From CAZADH01 sp964483805 (GTDB lineage: Bacteria > Muiribacteriota > Ozemobacteria > Ozemobacterales > Ozemobacteraceae): a stretch of 64,000 nt of DNA. Positions 1 through 9,226 of this stretch are shown piece after piece; position 1 is the stretch's first letter; each line of letters starts with the position of its first letter. Below the pieces are notes generated by a model. It was given only the letters and a program-made list of their open reading frames with translations, was not told where the DNA came from and did not search any database. The position numbers were made by a program, and so were the translations under genes. The DNA is taken from the NCBI GenBank assembly GCA_964483805.1, contig CAZADH010000006.1, positions 1-64,000 on the forward strand, in the 5' to 3' direction.

Positions 1-784
1 ATGGACATCGCGAACGCCGAAACGCTCACGCGGCTCGGCGTGGCGCCGAACCGCATCGGCATCAGCTACCATCCGACGACCTCGGGCGACTTTGAAGACT
101 GGTACCGCGGCGCGACGTCCCGGCTCAGGGAATACCAGAAGGCCGGGCTGCCCGTGACGGTCGAAATCGGGGGAGGCGACTGGTTCTGCGAAGAGCAGCC
201 CCTCGGGCGGCCGCGCCCGTGGCTCGACGTCAGCTCTCGGTCTCGCCGTCGGCCGCACACCCCGTTGGTTTGTCGAGCATGCGCGGCACGAACTCGCGCT
301 CAGCGGCCGGTTGCGCAACAACCTCATCACTCTCGACCCGCTGTTTCTCTTCGGCACCAACGAAATCATCGACCGTGAGCGCTGCGACACCACGGCGACG
401 ACCTGGCGCATCGGTGGCCGGTTCCGCCGCCGTCTGGGCGCCGGCACCTGGCAGTATGCGTTCTCGACCGGCGGTCTGCCCCGCACCAGCGACAAGACCA
501 CCATTGCCAACTTCCGCACCCGAACGACCGACGAGACGACGGACGAACAGCGCACCCTGAACCTGCATCGTGCCGAACTGACCGTGCACCGGCCCGCCCC
601 GAGCGGACGGTGGCTGTTCGCCGTCCGCTTGACCTTTCCCGACGTCCGTCTGCGTCAAGCCGAGCCACCCACCACGACCCCCGCGCCCGGCCCGGTCGGC
701 CCCGCACCCGCACCGGCAGCCAAACCCGAGGAACGCGTGCGCGGCGGTTGGCAGATCACGATCGGCCGCGAACTCAGTTGGTAG
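1..784 (+). pseudogene. Frameshifted 3' part of an unknown, possibly outer-membrane, protein
   Basis: Two reading frames join to make one protein-like product. Frame 1 is good coding sequence from base 1 to about 220 (ending near DWFCEEQPLGRPRPWLD). From about 230 to the TAG before 785, frame 2 carries the coding signal (for example LRNNLITLDPLFLFGTNE). A one- or two-base indel near 220-240 is the simplest explanation, either a real lesion or an assembly error. The C-terminal part alternates short hydrophobic strands, has a Pro/Ala-rich linker near its end and finishes on ELSW, an aromatic end typical of outer-membrane beta-barrels. The true start probably lies upstream of the window. I do not recognise the family; an LptD-like barrel is only a guess. 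Confidence 0.5.
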
Positions 785-808
785 AGACGGCAGGAGCATT
801 ACAGAAAC

Positions 809-820
809 AATACATCGTAT
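809..820. repeat. Copy of the dispersed AT-rich motif (AATACATCGTAT)
   Basis: An AT-rich near-palindrome 25 bases after the stop of the first gene, in otherwise GC-rich DNA. It matches the dispersed AATACA-NN-GTAT element seen throughout the window. Confidence 0.45.
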
Positions 821-887
821 GACAGAGCGGCCGAGGCTATCCGGCCGCGGCTCGACGGCGTCACCCTGCAGCGCTGTCCTGAACCGC

Positions 888-2183
888 CTACGCCGACCGC
901 AGATACTCCCGTAGGGCCCCCACGTCGTTGGGCAGATCGACCGACAGCAGAGGCCGGTCGGCCACCGCGGCCAGCGCCGGCGGCAACGGGATCTCGCGAC
1001 CCAGCGCCCGCGCCACCGTCTCGGCAAACTTCGCCGGGTGGGCGGTCGACAAGGCGATGCCGCGTTCACCCTCGCCCAGTTGGTGCCGCAACACACGCAA
1101 CGCCACGGCCGTGTGCGGGTCGCACAGATATCCCCGCGCGTCCCACCAGCGCATCTCGTCGAGGATGGTCGCATCATCGGCCACACTGCCGCCCCGCACC
1201 ATCGCGCGCAAGCCCCGCTCGTCGTCGCCGAACAACGCGACGATGCGCTCCCAGTTGTTGGGCGCCCCGACATCCATCGCGTTCGCCAACGTTGCCACCG
1301 ACGGCCGCGGTCGATACGCACCCCCCGCCAGATACTGCGGCACCACGTCGTTGGCATTGGTGGCAGCAATGAACCGCCGCACCGGCAAACCCAGGCGCCA
1401 GGCGAGCAACCCGGCGGTCAGATCGCCGAAGTTGCCCGACGGCACGGCAATGACCGGCACCTCGCCCGTGCCGACCTGGCGGCGCCAGGCACCGACGGCG
1501 CCGAAGTAGTAACAACTCTGGGCCACCAACCGGCTGAAATTGATGCTATTGGCCGAGGTCAGGCCGAGCTTCGCCGTCAGGGCGGCATCGTTGAAGCACT
1601 CCTTCACCAGCGCCTGACAGTCGTCAAACCGCCCGGCCACCCGCACCGTCCGCACGTTGCCGCCCAAGGTGCAGAACAGCGCTTCCTGCAACCGCGAGAT
1701 CAGCCCCGCCGGATACAGCACGACAACGTCAATATTTTGTATGCCATGAAACGCATGGGCCACCGCCGCCCCGGTATCCCCCGACGTCGCGGTCAGAATG
1801 GTCAACCGCCCCTCGCCGGCAACGCGCGCCAGCGCCTGGGCCATGAACCGCGCCCCGAAATCCTTGAACGCCAGGGTCGGCCCGTGAAACAGCTCGAGCA
1901 CGGCAATGCGCGGCTCGATCGGCACCACCGGCAGGGCGAAATCGAACGCCCGGCGCACCATCGCCGCCACCTCGCCCGGCGCGAACTCATCGCCGACCAG
2001 GCGGTCGAGCACCGCGATCGACGCCTCGACAAACGGGGCCGCGAGCAGCGCGTCGATCTCGGCCGCCGTGAAGGCCGGCAACTCTACGGGCCAGTAGAGC
2101 CCACCCTTGCCGGCACTGCCCCGCCGCGCCGCGTCGCGAAACGACACGATCTCAGACCGATCACGCAGATTGTGCAGACGCAT
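888..2183 (-). CDS. thrC: Threonine synthase
   Basis: This PLP enzyme converts O-phospho-L-homoserine to L-threonine, the last step of the pathway. The 431-aa protein has the family block LELFHGPTLAFKDFG, with the PLP-binding lysine at residue 107, followed by a SGDTGAAVAHAF segment and SGNFGD, both typical of PLP-phosphate binding in this fold. Length and motifs fit the short E. coli-type ThrC. It begins 12 bases after thrB and ends the minus-strand run thrA-thrB-thrC, so the three are very probably cotranscribed. Nothing looks broken. Confidence 0.95.
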   Translation of the reverse strand: MRLHNLRDRSEIVSFRDAARRGSAGKGGLYWPVELPAFTAAEIDALLAAPFVEASIAVLDRLVGDEFAPGEVAAMVRRAFDFALPVVPIEPRIAVLELFHGPTLAFKDFGARFMAQALARVAGEGRLTILTATSGDTGAAVAHAFHGIQNIDVVVLYPAGLISRLQEALFCTLGGNVRTVRVAGRFDDCQALVKECFNDAALTAKLGLTSANSINFSRLVAQSCYYFGAVGAWRRQVGTGEVPVIAVPSGNFGDLTAGLLAWRLGLPVRRFIAATNANDVVPQYLAGGAYRPRPSVATLANAMDVGAPNNWERIVALFGDDERGLRAMVRGGSVADDATILDEMRWWDARGYLCDPHTAVALRVLRHQLGEGERGIALSTAHPAKFAETVARALGREIPLPPALAAVADRPLLSVDLPNDVGALREYLRSA

Positions 2184-2195
2184 GCTACTCTCCGT

Positions 2196-3212
2196 TCAAG
2201 TCAGCACTCGGGCGCCGACCGTATCGAGCGCGCAGATGCGCCCATCACTGGCCACCCCGGCCGCCCCGAAGGCCGAGACCATCGCGCCACGAACGCGGCG
2301 CCCGACCTCGTGATTGGCCACCACGGCGAACATCGACGGTCCGGAGCCCGACAACGTGCAGCCCATCGCCCCGGCTGCCAGGGCCGCCGCCTTGACCTTG
2401 GCGAACCCACGGACCAACCGGCGCCGATGCCGCTCGATCCACAGATCCCGCAGGGTCAGCCCGGCCAGCTCGCGATCGCCCGCATGCACAGCATGCACGA
2501 AACCGGCAAGGTTCTGCCAGTAGGCCACCGCATGGCCCAGCGGCAACTCCTTGGGCAGGATCGCACGCGCCCGCCGGGTCGGCACGAGCAGTTCGGGGTG
2601 CACGACGACCACCCGCCAGTCGGCGAAGAACGGCAACGACGTCGGCCGTTCGCCACCCTCGTGCCGCGGCACGAGCAACTGCAAACCGCCGAGCAGGCAG
2701 GGCGCGACGTTGTCGAGATGCGCCGCGCCGCTCACCGTTCCCTCGGCGCGACCACACAACTCGAGCAATACCTCGCGTGACAACGGGTTGTCGTGAAACG
2801 CATTGAGCCCGACCAACGTCGCCACCACGGTACTGGCCGACGAGCCCAGACCGCTGCACAACGGCAGGTTCTTGCTCAAGCCGATCGCCACCGGGGCTGC
2901 CCGCATATCGCGCTGTTGCAGGGCGCGGGCGAACAACCGGTGACATGTCCAGGCCAGGTTTTGCCGGGGGTCGGGCGGCAACCGCGACGCATATTCGCCT
3001 GCAACCGTCAAAGTGACGCCGCCGCGTGTCTTGCCGTGCGGCCGCGGCCGCACGGTGACAATGTCGCCCCAGAGCGTGCCGTCGTCGGGCGCCACCGCGG
3101 CGCCGAGCACATCGAACCCCGCGGCAAAATTGCCGATGGTCGCCGGCGCGTACGCTCGTATTGACGGCGTATTGCTATCTGGCCAGATGGCCGTCGCGAT
3201 CGGGGCACCCAT
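2196..3212 (-). CDS. thrB: Homoserine kinase
   Basis: A GHMP-superfamily kinase that phosphorylates L-homoserine with ATP. The N-terminal strand region (AYAPATIGNFAAGFDVLG) and the glycine-rich phosphate loop LPLCSGLGSSAS near residue 120 are diagnostic. The ATG chosen at 3212 overlaps the TGA of thrA by one base, suggesting translational coupling. A GTG one codon upstream is the only nearby alternative. The product is about 338 aa, slightly longer than the usual 300-320. It supplies the substrate of the downstream threonine synthase. Confidence 0.94.
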   Translation of the reverse strand: MGAPIATAIWPDSNTPSIRAYAPATIGNFAAGFDVLGAAVAPDDGTLWGDIVTVRPRPHGKTRGGVTLTVAGEYASRLPPDPRQNLAWTCHRLFARALQQRDMRAAPVAIGLSKNLPLCSGLGSSASTVVATLVGLNAFHDNPLSREVLLELCGRAEGTVSGAAHLDNVAPCLLGGLQLLVPRHEGGERPTSLPFFADWRVVVVHPELLVPTRRARAILPKELPLGHAVAYWQNLAGFVHAVHAGDRELAGLTLRDLWIERHRRRLVRGFAKVKAAALAAGAMGCTLSGSGPSMFAVVANHEVGRRVRGAMVSAFGAAGVASDGRICALDTVGARVLT

Positions 3213-5677
3213 CACTGCGACTCCGTATGCCAGAACACCGTGCGCAACAGATCGGCGAACACGCCGGCGGCCGTCACTGCCGGCCCGGCCCCATAGCCAC
3301 GCACCACCAATGGGATCGGCCGGTAGCGGTCGGTCAGCAGGCTGACCGCGTTCTCGCCGTCGCGGATGTGGTAGAGCGGATCGCTCGCGTCGACCTCGGT
3401 CAGGCCGACCGAGAGGCCGGTGCCGTCGATGGTGCCGACGAAACGCAACGCCCGCCCGGCCTGCTGCAACTGCCGCACCCGCTCGGCGAACCCGGCATCG
3501 AGCTCACGACAGCGCTCCATGAACGACTCGACACTGACATCGCCAGCAAACCCCACCGGCAACGGCGAAGAGATACGCACGTCGGCCAGCTCATACTGCA
3601 TGCCCGCTTCCCGCGCGAGAATCAACAACTTCCGCGCCACGTCGAGCCCCGACAGATCGTCCCGCGGATCCGGTTCGGTGAAACCGCGGGTGCGCGCTTC
3701 GGCGAGTGCCTGCGAAAACGTCATCCCCGCCTCGTCGAGCCGCCCGAAAATGAACGACAGCGACCCCGACAGCACGCCGCGGCAACTGTGCAAACGATCG
3801 CCGCTCTTGATCAGGTTTTTCAGGGTATCGATGATCGGCAGACCGGCCCCGACATTGGTCTCGTAGAGGAACTGTCGCCGCCGCCGGCCGGCGGTCTGTC
3901 GCAATACTTTGTAGTACTCCGCCGTGCCCGAGTTGGCTTTCTTGTTCGAGGTGACCACGTGCATGCCGGCCTCGAATACCGGCAGATACGACTCGGCAAT
4001 CTGAGCGCTGCCCGTGCAGTCGACGAAGACCGGGTTCATCAGCCGGGCCTCGCGTACCTCGCGCAACATGGCGTCGAGGTCGAACGGCCGCGACGACTCG
4101 GTCACGAGGCGCCGCCACTCGCGCAGATCGAGACCCTGGCAGTCGAGCCTCAGGCGGCGGGAATCGGCCAGACCACACACCCGCAGATCGACGTCGTCTT
4201 CGGCGAGCCGCGCCTGCTGCTGACGCATCTGCTCGACCAACTGTCCGCCGACGGCGCCCAGCCCGACGACAAACACCTGGATCACCTGGCGCGTATTGAA
4301 AAAGTATTGATGCGCTGCCCGCATCGCCCGCTCGGTATCGGCTTTGGCCACGACCGCCGAGATGTTCCGTTCCGAAAACCCCTGGGCGATGGCCACCACA
4401 TTGACGTCGGCCTTGGCCAGGGCCCCGAACAGGGTGCCGGCGATTCCGCGCCGCGAGCGCATCTGCTCGCCGACCACCGACAGAATCGACAACTCGGGAG
4501 CCACCTCGGTGGGATTGACCAGCCCGGCCGCCTGCTCGAGCGCGAACTCGGCGTTGAGGGCCACCACCGCCTTGCCGGCCTGGGTCGCGCTGACGCAGAA
4601 ACAGATCGAGTATTCCGATGACGATTGGGCGATGAGAATCACCGAGATCTCTTCACGCGCCATCGCCGAAAAGACGCGGGCGGCCACGCCAGGGACACCG
4701 CGCAAGCCCGCCCCCGACATGCCGATCATCGCCACCCCGCCCAGGGTGCTCAAACCCCGCACCGGCCACCGACTCGGACCGGCCTCGGCGCGAATGCAGG
4801 TGCCCGGATGCGTGGGGTTGAAGGTGTTCTTGATCCAGGTCGGAATACCGCGCCCGACCACCGGCGCGATCGTGCGCGGGTGCAGGACCTTGGCCCCGAA
4901 GAACGACAGCTCCATGGCTTCGGCGTAGCTCATCTCCTCCTGCACGAAAGCCTCGGGAACAACACGGGGATCGGCTGTAAATACACCGTCAACATCTGTC
5001 CAGATCTCGAGCACGTCGGCCTTGACCGCCGCCGCCATGATCGCCGCCGAGTAATCGGACCCACCGCGCCCGAGGGTCGTGGTCTTGCCGCTTGCCGTTG
5101 CCCCAAAGAAACCGGGCATCAGGATGACCCGCGCCGCGTCATCGAGCACGCGGGCAAACCGCTTCTCGATCTCGCCCATCAACGGCGAGGCGTTGCCGAA
5201 CACGCTGTCGGTGATGACGAACTCCCGCGGATCGACCCGCAATACCGCCAACCCCCGCGCGGCCAATACCGCCGCCACCAACGGCGTCGAGGCGCGCTCA
5301 CCCAGGCTCGAGAGGTGATCCATGACACTGTCGGAACACTCTCCCAGCAGCCTCACGCCGGTCAACAAATTGGCGTATTCGGCCGTCACCGTGGCGATCT
5401 CCTGGTCGGCCTGGCGCAACAGGGGTTCCGACACGTGACCGGCCAGATCGCGGCGTACGGCGGCATGCACGTCGGCAAAGCCCCGCACGTAGTCGTCGAC
5501 CACCGCGCCACCCAGCACCCCCGCGACACTCGCAACGAGATGGTTCGTCACTCCGGTCACGGCCGAGACGACCAACCCGACCCGCCGCGCCGCAGCCGCC
5601 TCGGCCACCAACCGGCCGACCTCACGAATCCGATCGGCATTGCCGACCGATGTCCCGCCGAATTTCATCACTTTCAT
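3212..5677 (-). CDS. thrA: Bifunctional aspartokinase / homoserine dehydrogenase
   Basis: Catalyses the first and third steps of the aspartate pathway towards threonine. The 821-aa protein begins MKVMKFGGTSVG, the aspartokinase nucleotide-binding motif. The kinase domain occupies roughly residues 1-290 and tandem ACT-type regulatory domains roughly 300-460. From about 465 a Rossmann dinucleotide motif (VFVVGLGAVGG) opens the homoserine dehydrogenase domain. Length and order match the fused ThrA/MetL family. It heads thrA-thrB-thrC, so feedback by threonine through the ACT domains is expected from the family. ThrA rather than MetL is chosen from the context. Confidence 0.95.
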   Translation of the reverse strand: MKVMKFGGTSVGNADRIREVGRLVAEAAAARRVGLVVSAVTGVTNHLVASVAGVLGGAVVDDYVRGFADVHAAVRRDLAGHVSEPLLRQADQEIATVTAEYANLLTGVRLLGECSDSVMDHLSSLGERASTPLVAAVLAARGLAVLRVDPREFVITDSVFGNASPLMGEIEKRFARVLDDAARVILMPGFFGATASGKTTTLGRGGSDYSAAIMAAAVKADVLEIWTDVDGVFTADPRVVPEAFVQEEMSYAEAMELSFFGAKVLHPRTIAPVVGRGIPTWIKNTFNPTHPGTCIRAEAGPSRWPVRGLSTLGGVAMIGMSGAGLRGVPGVAARVFSAMAREEISVILIAQSSSEYSICFCVSATQAGKAVVALNAEFALEQAAGLVNPTEVAPELSILSVVGEQMRSRRGIAGTLFGALAKADVNVVAIAQGFSERNISAVVAKADTERAMRAAHQYFFNTRQVIQVFVVGLGAVGGQLVEQMRQQQARLAEDDVDLRVCGLADSRRLRLDCQGLDLREWRRLVTESSRPFDLDAMLREVREARLMNPVFVDCTGSAQIAESYLPVFEAGMHVVTSNKKANSGTAEYYKVLRQTAGRRRRQFLYETNVGAGLPIIDTLKNLIKSGDRLHSCRGVLSGSLSFIFGRLDEAGMTFSQALAEARTRGFTEPDPRDDLSGLDVARKLLILAREAGMQYELADVRISSPLPVGFAGDVSVESFMERCRELDAGFAERVRQLQQAGRALRFVGTIDGTGLSVGLTEVDASDPLYHIRDGENAVSLLTDRYRPIPLVVRGYGAGPAVTAAGVFADLLRTVFWHTESQ

Positions 5678-5712
5678 GCTGTGGGTTTTCCTCTGTGTTG
5701 GTTGTAAATCTC

Positions 5713-5747
5713 GGCCACCGCCGCGCTGGCAACGGCGGCCGCGGTGG
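5713..5747 (-). terminator. GC-rich stem-loop between the 485-aa gene and thrA
   Basis: An inverted repeat built on CCACCGC and GCGGTGG lies directly after the stop codon of the upstream gene on the minus strand. There is no good T-run after it, so it may only be a partial terminator or an mRNA-stabilising structure. Confidence 0.3.
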
Positions 5748-5748
5748 T

Positions 5749-7206
5749 TTATCGTGCCGACCCGGCTGGTTCGCTGCCTCCCGACTGCGGCTGAGTGGTC
5801 CCGCTCGGCGGCAGCGTCTGCGGCACCGTCACCGTGGGCAGGAAGATGATATCGTCGCCGGTGTTCACCTGCGCATCTTCGCCAGCCGCGCTCAGGCGGA
5901 CGTCACCATTTTTCTGTATAACGTATTGCAATTCGCAATGACCCGTCAGGTCAAAACAGATCCCCGGGTGCCCGGTCCAGGATGCCAGGGCCGCCAGATT
6001 TGCCGGCCATGTGCCGCACTCGGTCCGATAGGCGGTCACGCCATACGCCGCCGCTACCCCGCGCACCCGCTGGCGCGACATGAACTCCTGTTGCAGCGCC
6101 TTGCTCATGTTCGGAAACGAGATGCCGACGAGCAGATCGAGAAAGGCATACTCCGGGTTCCACAGGTAACCGAACCAATGCCATCCCGGCGTCGAAAACC
6201 GGTTCGTCAACACCTGGTTGCGCTGTGCCCACACCGGCGCCTGGGCGACGATTTGCGGATACGGGCCGGTCGCCGCATTCATCAGCGGCTGATACAACGG
6301 ATCGAGAAAACTGTCGAGCAACCCCGGCTGGGCCAGTCGCGCCGCCAGGTGCACCGGGTTGCGGCCGAACATGGCCTGACCCTGCCCCTGGTTGATCGCC
6401 AGGCGCATCTGCTCGGCCATCGACGGCAGCATCGAGCGCTCGAAGGCGAACGACTGGCTGATCGGCGCCAGAGCGGCCTCGATCGCCTCGATGCGCGCGA
6501 TCATCTCGATCGCCCGCGCTCTGGTCAGCTTCTGCGCCGGCAATACGTCGATTAGCCCCGCGGCAGCGATGTTACGCACCGCGCAGGTGATCATCCGCGC
6601 GATCAGCGTCAAGCCTTGCGGGTCGCGGGCCTCGGCGTGATTGGCCATGAGCAACACGCCCAACAACGTGGTCAGCGCCTCCTGGTCGCGTCCCTGCGCC
6701 GCCTGCAACCGTGCGAGTCCCTGCCAGAAACGCGCCGCTTCACGCAACTCGCGGAAATTGACGATCGGCGACGCCAGACTCGACGGGAACTTGTTGGGCG
6801 GGGTGGCCGGCGGCGACGCCAGATCGTGCAGGGTGCGCCGGCAGATTTCCGCTTCGATCGCCGCAAGGCCCGGAATTTGCGCCAGGGCCGTGGCGATCTC
6901 GGTGACCGGCTTCACCTTGCCCGCCGGCGCCCAGATATCGAACCAGCCCGCGCCAAGTGCTTGATCCCAGTGTTGCGGCGGGGTCAAACTCGCGATGAAT
7001 CCCACCGACAACCGCGACGGCCCGCTCTGGCGGTTGCTCGGGTTGTTGATGTATCTCATCACCGCGTTGACGTCATACGCCAAGGCGGCAAACAGATAGA
7101 TCCGCCATAGCAAAATCGCCCCCAGCACGGCGCTGACCAACAGACAGCCGTGCCGAAAACTGAACTTGTCGGAACTCGCGGTCAACGCCCGTTCACGTGG
7201 ATCCAT
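5749..7206 (-). CDS. Unknown membrane-anchored protein with pseudopilin-like C-terminus
   Basis: A 485-aa protein of no family I can name. The start is the ATG at 7206, which has GGAGAC at a good distance; upstream in-frame codons lack this. One transmembrane helix (about residues 18-40, LLVSAVLGAILLW) anchors a long, mostly helical, Ala/Leu-rich exported part. The last 110 residues resemble a general-secretion pseudopilin globular end: YRTECGTWPANLAAL, then a SAAGEDAQVNTGDDIIF-type strand, as in GspG-like proteins. A Pro/Ser/Gly-rich tail follows. It sits between tilS and thrA on the same strand, but no shared function is evident. Confidence 0.75.
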   Translation of the reverse strand: MDPRERALTASSDKFSFRHGCLLVSAVLGAILLWRIYLFAALAYDVNAVMRYINNPSNRQSGPSRLSVGFIASLTPPQHWDQALGAGWFDIWAPAGKVKPVTEIATALAQIPGLAAIEAEICRRTLHDLASPPATPPNKFPSSLASPIVNFRELREAARFWQGLARLQAAQGRDQEALTTLLGVLLMANHAEARDPQGLTLIARMITCAVRNIAAAGLIDVLPAQKLTRARAIEMIARIEAIEAALAPISQSFAFERSMLPSMAEQMRLAINQGQGQAMFGRNPVHLAARLAQPGLLDSFLDPLYQPLMNAATGPYPQIVAQAPVWAQRNQVLTNRFSTPGWHWFGYLWNPEYAFLDLLVGISFPNMSKALQQEFMSRQRVRGVAAAYGVTAYRTECGTWPANLAALASWTGHPGICFDLTGHCELQYVIQKNGDVRLSAAGEDAQVNTGDDIIFLPTVTVPQTLPPSGTTQPQSGGSEPAGSAR

Positions 7207-7294
7207 ACCGGTCTCCTTGCCCGTGACTCTAGCAAACGCACCGCCATGACGCATGCGGCCGCCCGACAGGATACCACACCCGCCCGCGCCGGAT

Positions 7295-7364
7295 GCGCGC
7301 AGTGGGCGTTTGCCGCCATGGATGGCGGTCTGAAACGCAGTTTCAGACGGTGCAAACGACCCGT
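7295..7364 (+). repeat. Dispersed structured repeat, copy A
   Basis: Starts GCGCAGTGGGCGTTTG and ends GCAAACGACCC. An outer pair (GTTTGC with GCAAAC) encloses a CCGCCATGGATGGCGG hairpin and a TCTGAAAC/GTTTCAGA hairpin. It lies immediately after the stop codon of tilS. Other copies are at 8793-8983 (opposite orientation), 57655-57738 and 60255-60332. Confidence 0.75.
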
Positions 7365-7367
7365 GGG

Positions 7368-8753
7368 TTACCCGGGCCTTGCCGCGTACCGGGCCACGAC
7401 CACTGCGTCGGCAGGAATCTCCGCATCATCGGCCGACGCCAGGGCCGACCGCCCCCAACCCGGCACCCACAGGATTTGCGCCTGGTCGGCCAGCAACGGC
7501 AACCCGTCGCGCACATGCCTTGGGATCTTGCGATCGATGCACCACCGCGCCAGCCGCCGCGCGCTCGCCGCTCCCGGTGGATGAAAGCGATCGCCCGGCC
7601 GTCGCCCGCGGATCCGCAGCGGAAACTGCAATACATTGTCGGTCATAAATACAACGTAATCGATGGCGCCCCGCGGCATCCCCCGCCGCAACACGAACCA
7701 CCGACCGGCAACCTCGACCGGCTCATCCCACGACAACGCGCAGTCCGGCACCAGATCAACGACCGGCTCGACCATCAAGCGATCGGCCGTGCGCACCAAC
7801 GTCATGCCGGCGACCCGCAGCCGCCGGCCGGCAGCGCCACGCTCGATCAGATCGCGCAGGCGGGCGATGACGCCACGGTCGGGTTGACGCCCTGGCGACG
7901 CGGGCAGGCGCCACCACCAGGCGTGCAGGAGGTCGGACCACAGATGCCCCGGTGGTGCCGGCTGCAGCAACAGGTCGGCCCCTACGATCAACCGCCGCGC
8001 CCACCGTCGCGCCTCGCGGCGCCGCTGAGCCAGCACTTGCCGCTGATCGGCGGCAAACCGCGCCAGGCGAGCGGCCGCCCCGCCACGCATCTTTTCGAGC
8101 ATGGGCAGCACATCACCGCGGATGGCGTTTCTCAGATAACCTGGGTCGCTGTTCGATGCATCCTCGCGCCAGCCCTGCCCGCGTTCCCGCAGAAACCGGC
8201 GCAACTGGTCACGACGACACGCCAACAGCGGTCGCCAGAGCACGACCGGCCCGCGCTCGGTCATCAGCCGTTTCCGCCCGGCCATGCACCGCGCCCCGAC
8301 CGGGCTCGTGCCGCGCAACAAGCGCAACAGCAGAGTTTCCGCCTGATCGTCGGCCGTGTGGCCGACGGCCACCATCGCCAGATCGTGCTCACGTGTCCAG
8401 GTCGCGAAGGCCGCCAGCCGCTGTTGTCGCGCCCATGCTTCACGGCCGCCGACCCGCGCCGCCGACGAAGGATCCCCGAGTCGCACCATGGCCATCGGCA
8501 ATTGCAGCGACTCGGCCAGCCCCCGAACCCACTCGGCATCCGCCGCACTCTCGACCCGCAGGCCATGATCAACGTGCAATACAACGAGTTGCTCGCGCGG
8601 GCAGGCCACCACCTCGATCAGGGCCAGCACCAGGGCGACCGAGTCGGCCCCGCCCGACACAGCGACACCGAGCCGCGGCGCCGGCGTGGTCGCCGTGGCC
8701 CGCCGTGGCAGCCGGCAGGCCGCAAGAATCTGCTGACAATCGGCGTTGTGCAT
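7368..8753 (-). CDS. tilS: tRNA(Ile)-lysidine synthase
   Basis: An ATP-dependent enzyme that attaches lysine to C34 of the CAU-anticodon tRNA-Ile so that AUA is read as isoleucine. The N-terminal PP-loop SGGADS (in LGVAVSGGADSVALV) binds ATP. The HTADDQAETLLLRLLRG segment is the conserved TilS/MesJ block, and the C-terminal 200 residues fit the TilS appended domains. I start it at the ATG at 8753 (MHNADCQQI), giving 461 aa. The frame stays open upstream only because it runs through the tandem repeat at 8793-8983, which encodes Arg-rich repeated nonsense. Two dispersed AT-rich motifs lie inside it (7630-7660). Confidence 0.92.
   Translation of the reverse strand: MHNADCQQILAACRLPRRATATTPAPRLGVAVSGGADSVALVLALIEVVACPREQLVVLHVDHGLRVESAADAEWVRGLAESLQLPMAMVRLGDPSSAARVGGREAWARQQRLAAFATWTREHDLAMVAVGHTADDQAETLLLRLLRGTSPVGARCMAGRKRLMTERGPVVLWRPLLACRRDQLRRFLRERGQGWREDASNSDPGYLRNAIRGDVLPMLEKMRGGAAARLARFAADQRQVLAQRRREARRWARRLIVGADLLLQPAPPGHLWSDLLHAWWWRLPASPGRQPDRGVIARLRDLIERGAAGRRLRVAGMTLVRTADRLMVEPVVDLVPDCALSWDEPVEVAGRWFVLRRGMPRGAIDYVVFMTDNVLQFPLRIRGRRPGDRFHPPGAASARRLARWCIDRKIPRHVRDGLPLLADQAQILWVPGWGRSALASADDAEIPADAVVVARYAARPG
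7630..7660. repeat. Two adjacent copies of the dispersed AT-rich motif inside tilS
   Basis: AATACATTGTC (7630-7640) and AATACAACGTAAT (7648-7660). On the coding strand they fall on AAT-GTA-TTG and GTT-GTA-TTT, codons that differ from the GC-ending ones used around them. Confidence 0.5.
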
Positions 8754-8792
8754 GACCCGGAGTTTACCACGGGACCAGCAGCGCCGCCGACA

Positions 8793-8983
8793 CCCACTGC
8801 GCCATCCGTGGCGGGCGGGTCGTTTGCACTGCGCGAAACTGACGTTTCGCGCTGCCATCCGTGGCAGCAAACGCCCACTGCGCCATCCGTGGCGGGCGGG
8901 TCGTTTGCACTGCGCGAAACCGTTGTTTCGCGCCGCCGTCCATGGCGGCAAACGCCCACTGCGCCATCCGTGGCGGGCGGTGC
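8793..8983 (-). repeat. Tandem array of the structured repeat (81-bp period)
   Basis: The segment starting CCCACTGCGCCATCCGTGG recurs at 8793, 8874 and 8955, an exact 81-base spacing, giving two full units and a partial third. On the minus strand each unit reads like copy A: GCGCAGTGGGCGTTTG, a hairpin around GGATGGC, then GCGAAAC/GTTTCGC, then GCAAACGACCCG. The array fills the gap between the divergent tilS and Cys-rich genes. Confidence 0.85.
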
Positions 8984-9047
8984 CAACGGTTTGTCGACGC
9001 CTGTCGTCCGCAACCCGCCTGACGGCGAAGTAAAACCGCGAAACGAA

Positions 9048-9076
9048 TTGACGACGTCAAGACAATATGCGATGAT
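9048..9076 (+). promoter_or_regulatory. Possible sigma70-type promoter for the Cys-rich protein gene
   Basis: TTGACG, a 17-base spacer, then GATGAT, located 150 bases before the start codon of the Cys-rich gene. The -10 is imperfect. Confidence 0.35.
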
Positions 9077-9226
9077 GCGCGAATCGCCGACCGCGGAGAG
9101 TTCTCGTTTTCTTCCAGTTCTGCTTTTTCGGGAACTTTGTCGCCAAGCGTAATGTCATAACTGCCCGGAAAAGCCACTTGCTTGCGTGCAGGTGCAAACA
9201 GTCTATCTGAGCGAGGTAACAAATCA

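Noticed and set aside
1038..2780. A 580-codon open frame on the plus strand opposite thrC and thrB
   Set aside because: It mirrors high-GC codon structure of the real genes, has Arg/His/Pro-rich unnatural composition and no ribosome site.
3161..5707. Long plus-strand open frames opposite thrA
   Set aside because: The minus strand encodes a full bifunctional ThrA; the plus frames are antisense shadows.
5678..5748. Threonine attenuator leader before thrA
   Set aside because: No run of Thr/Ile codons and no terminator/antiterminator pair; only a simple stem is visible.
8754..8951. N-terminal extension of tilS through the repeat array
   Set aside because: The added residues are just translated repeats rich in Arg/Gly; the ATG at 8753 begins TilS-like sequence.
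8793..8983. CRISPR-like array (regular 81-bp units)
   Set aside because: The whole unit is repeated, including what would be spacers, and the same unit occurs singly elsewhere; it is a structured repeat.
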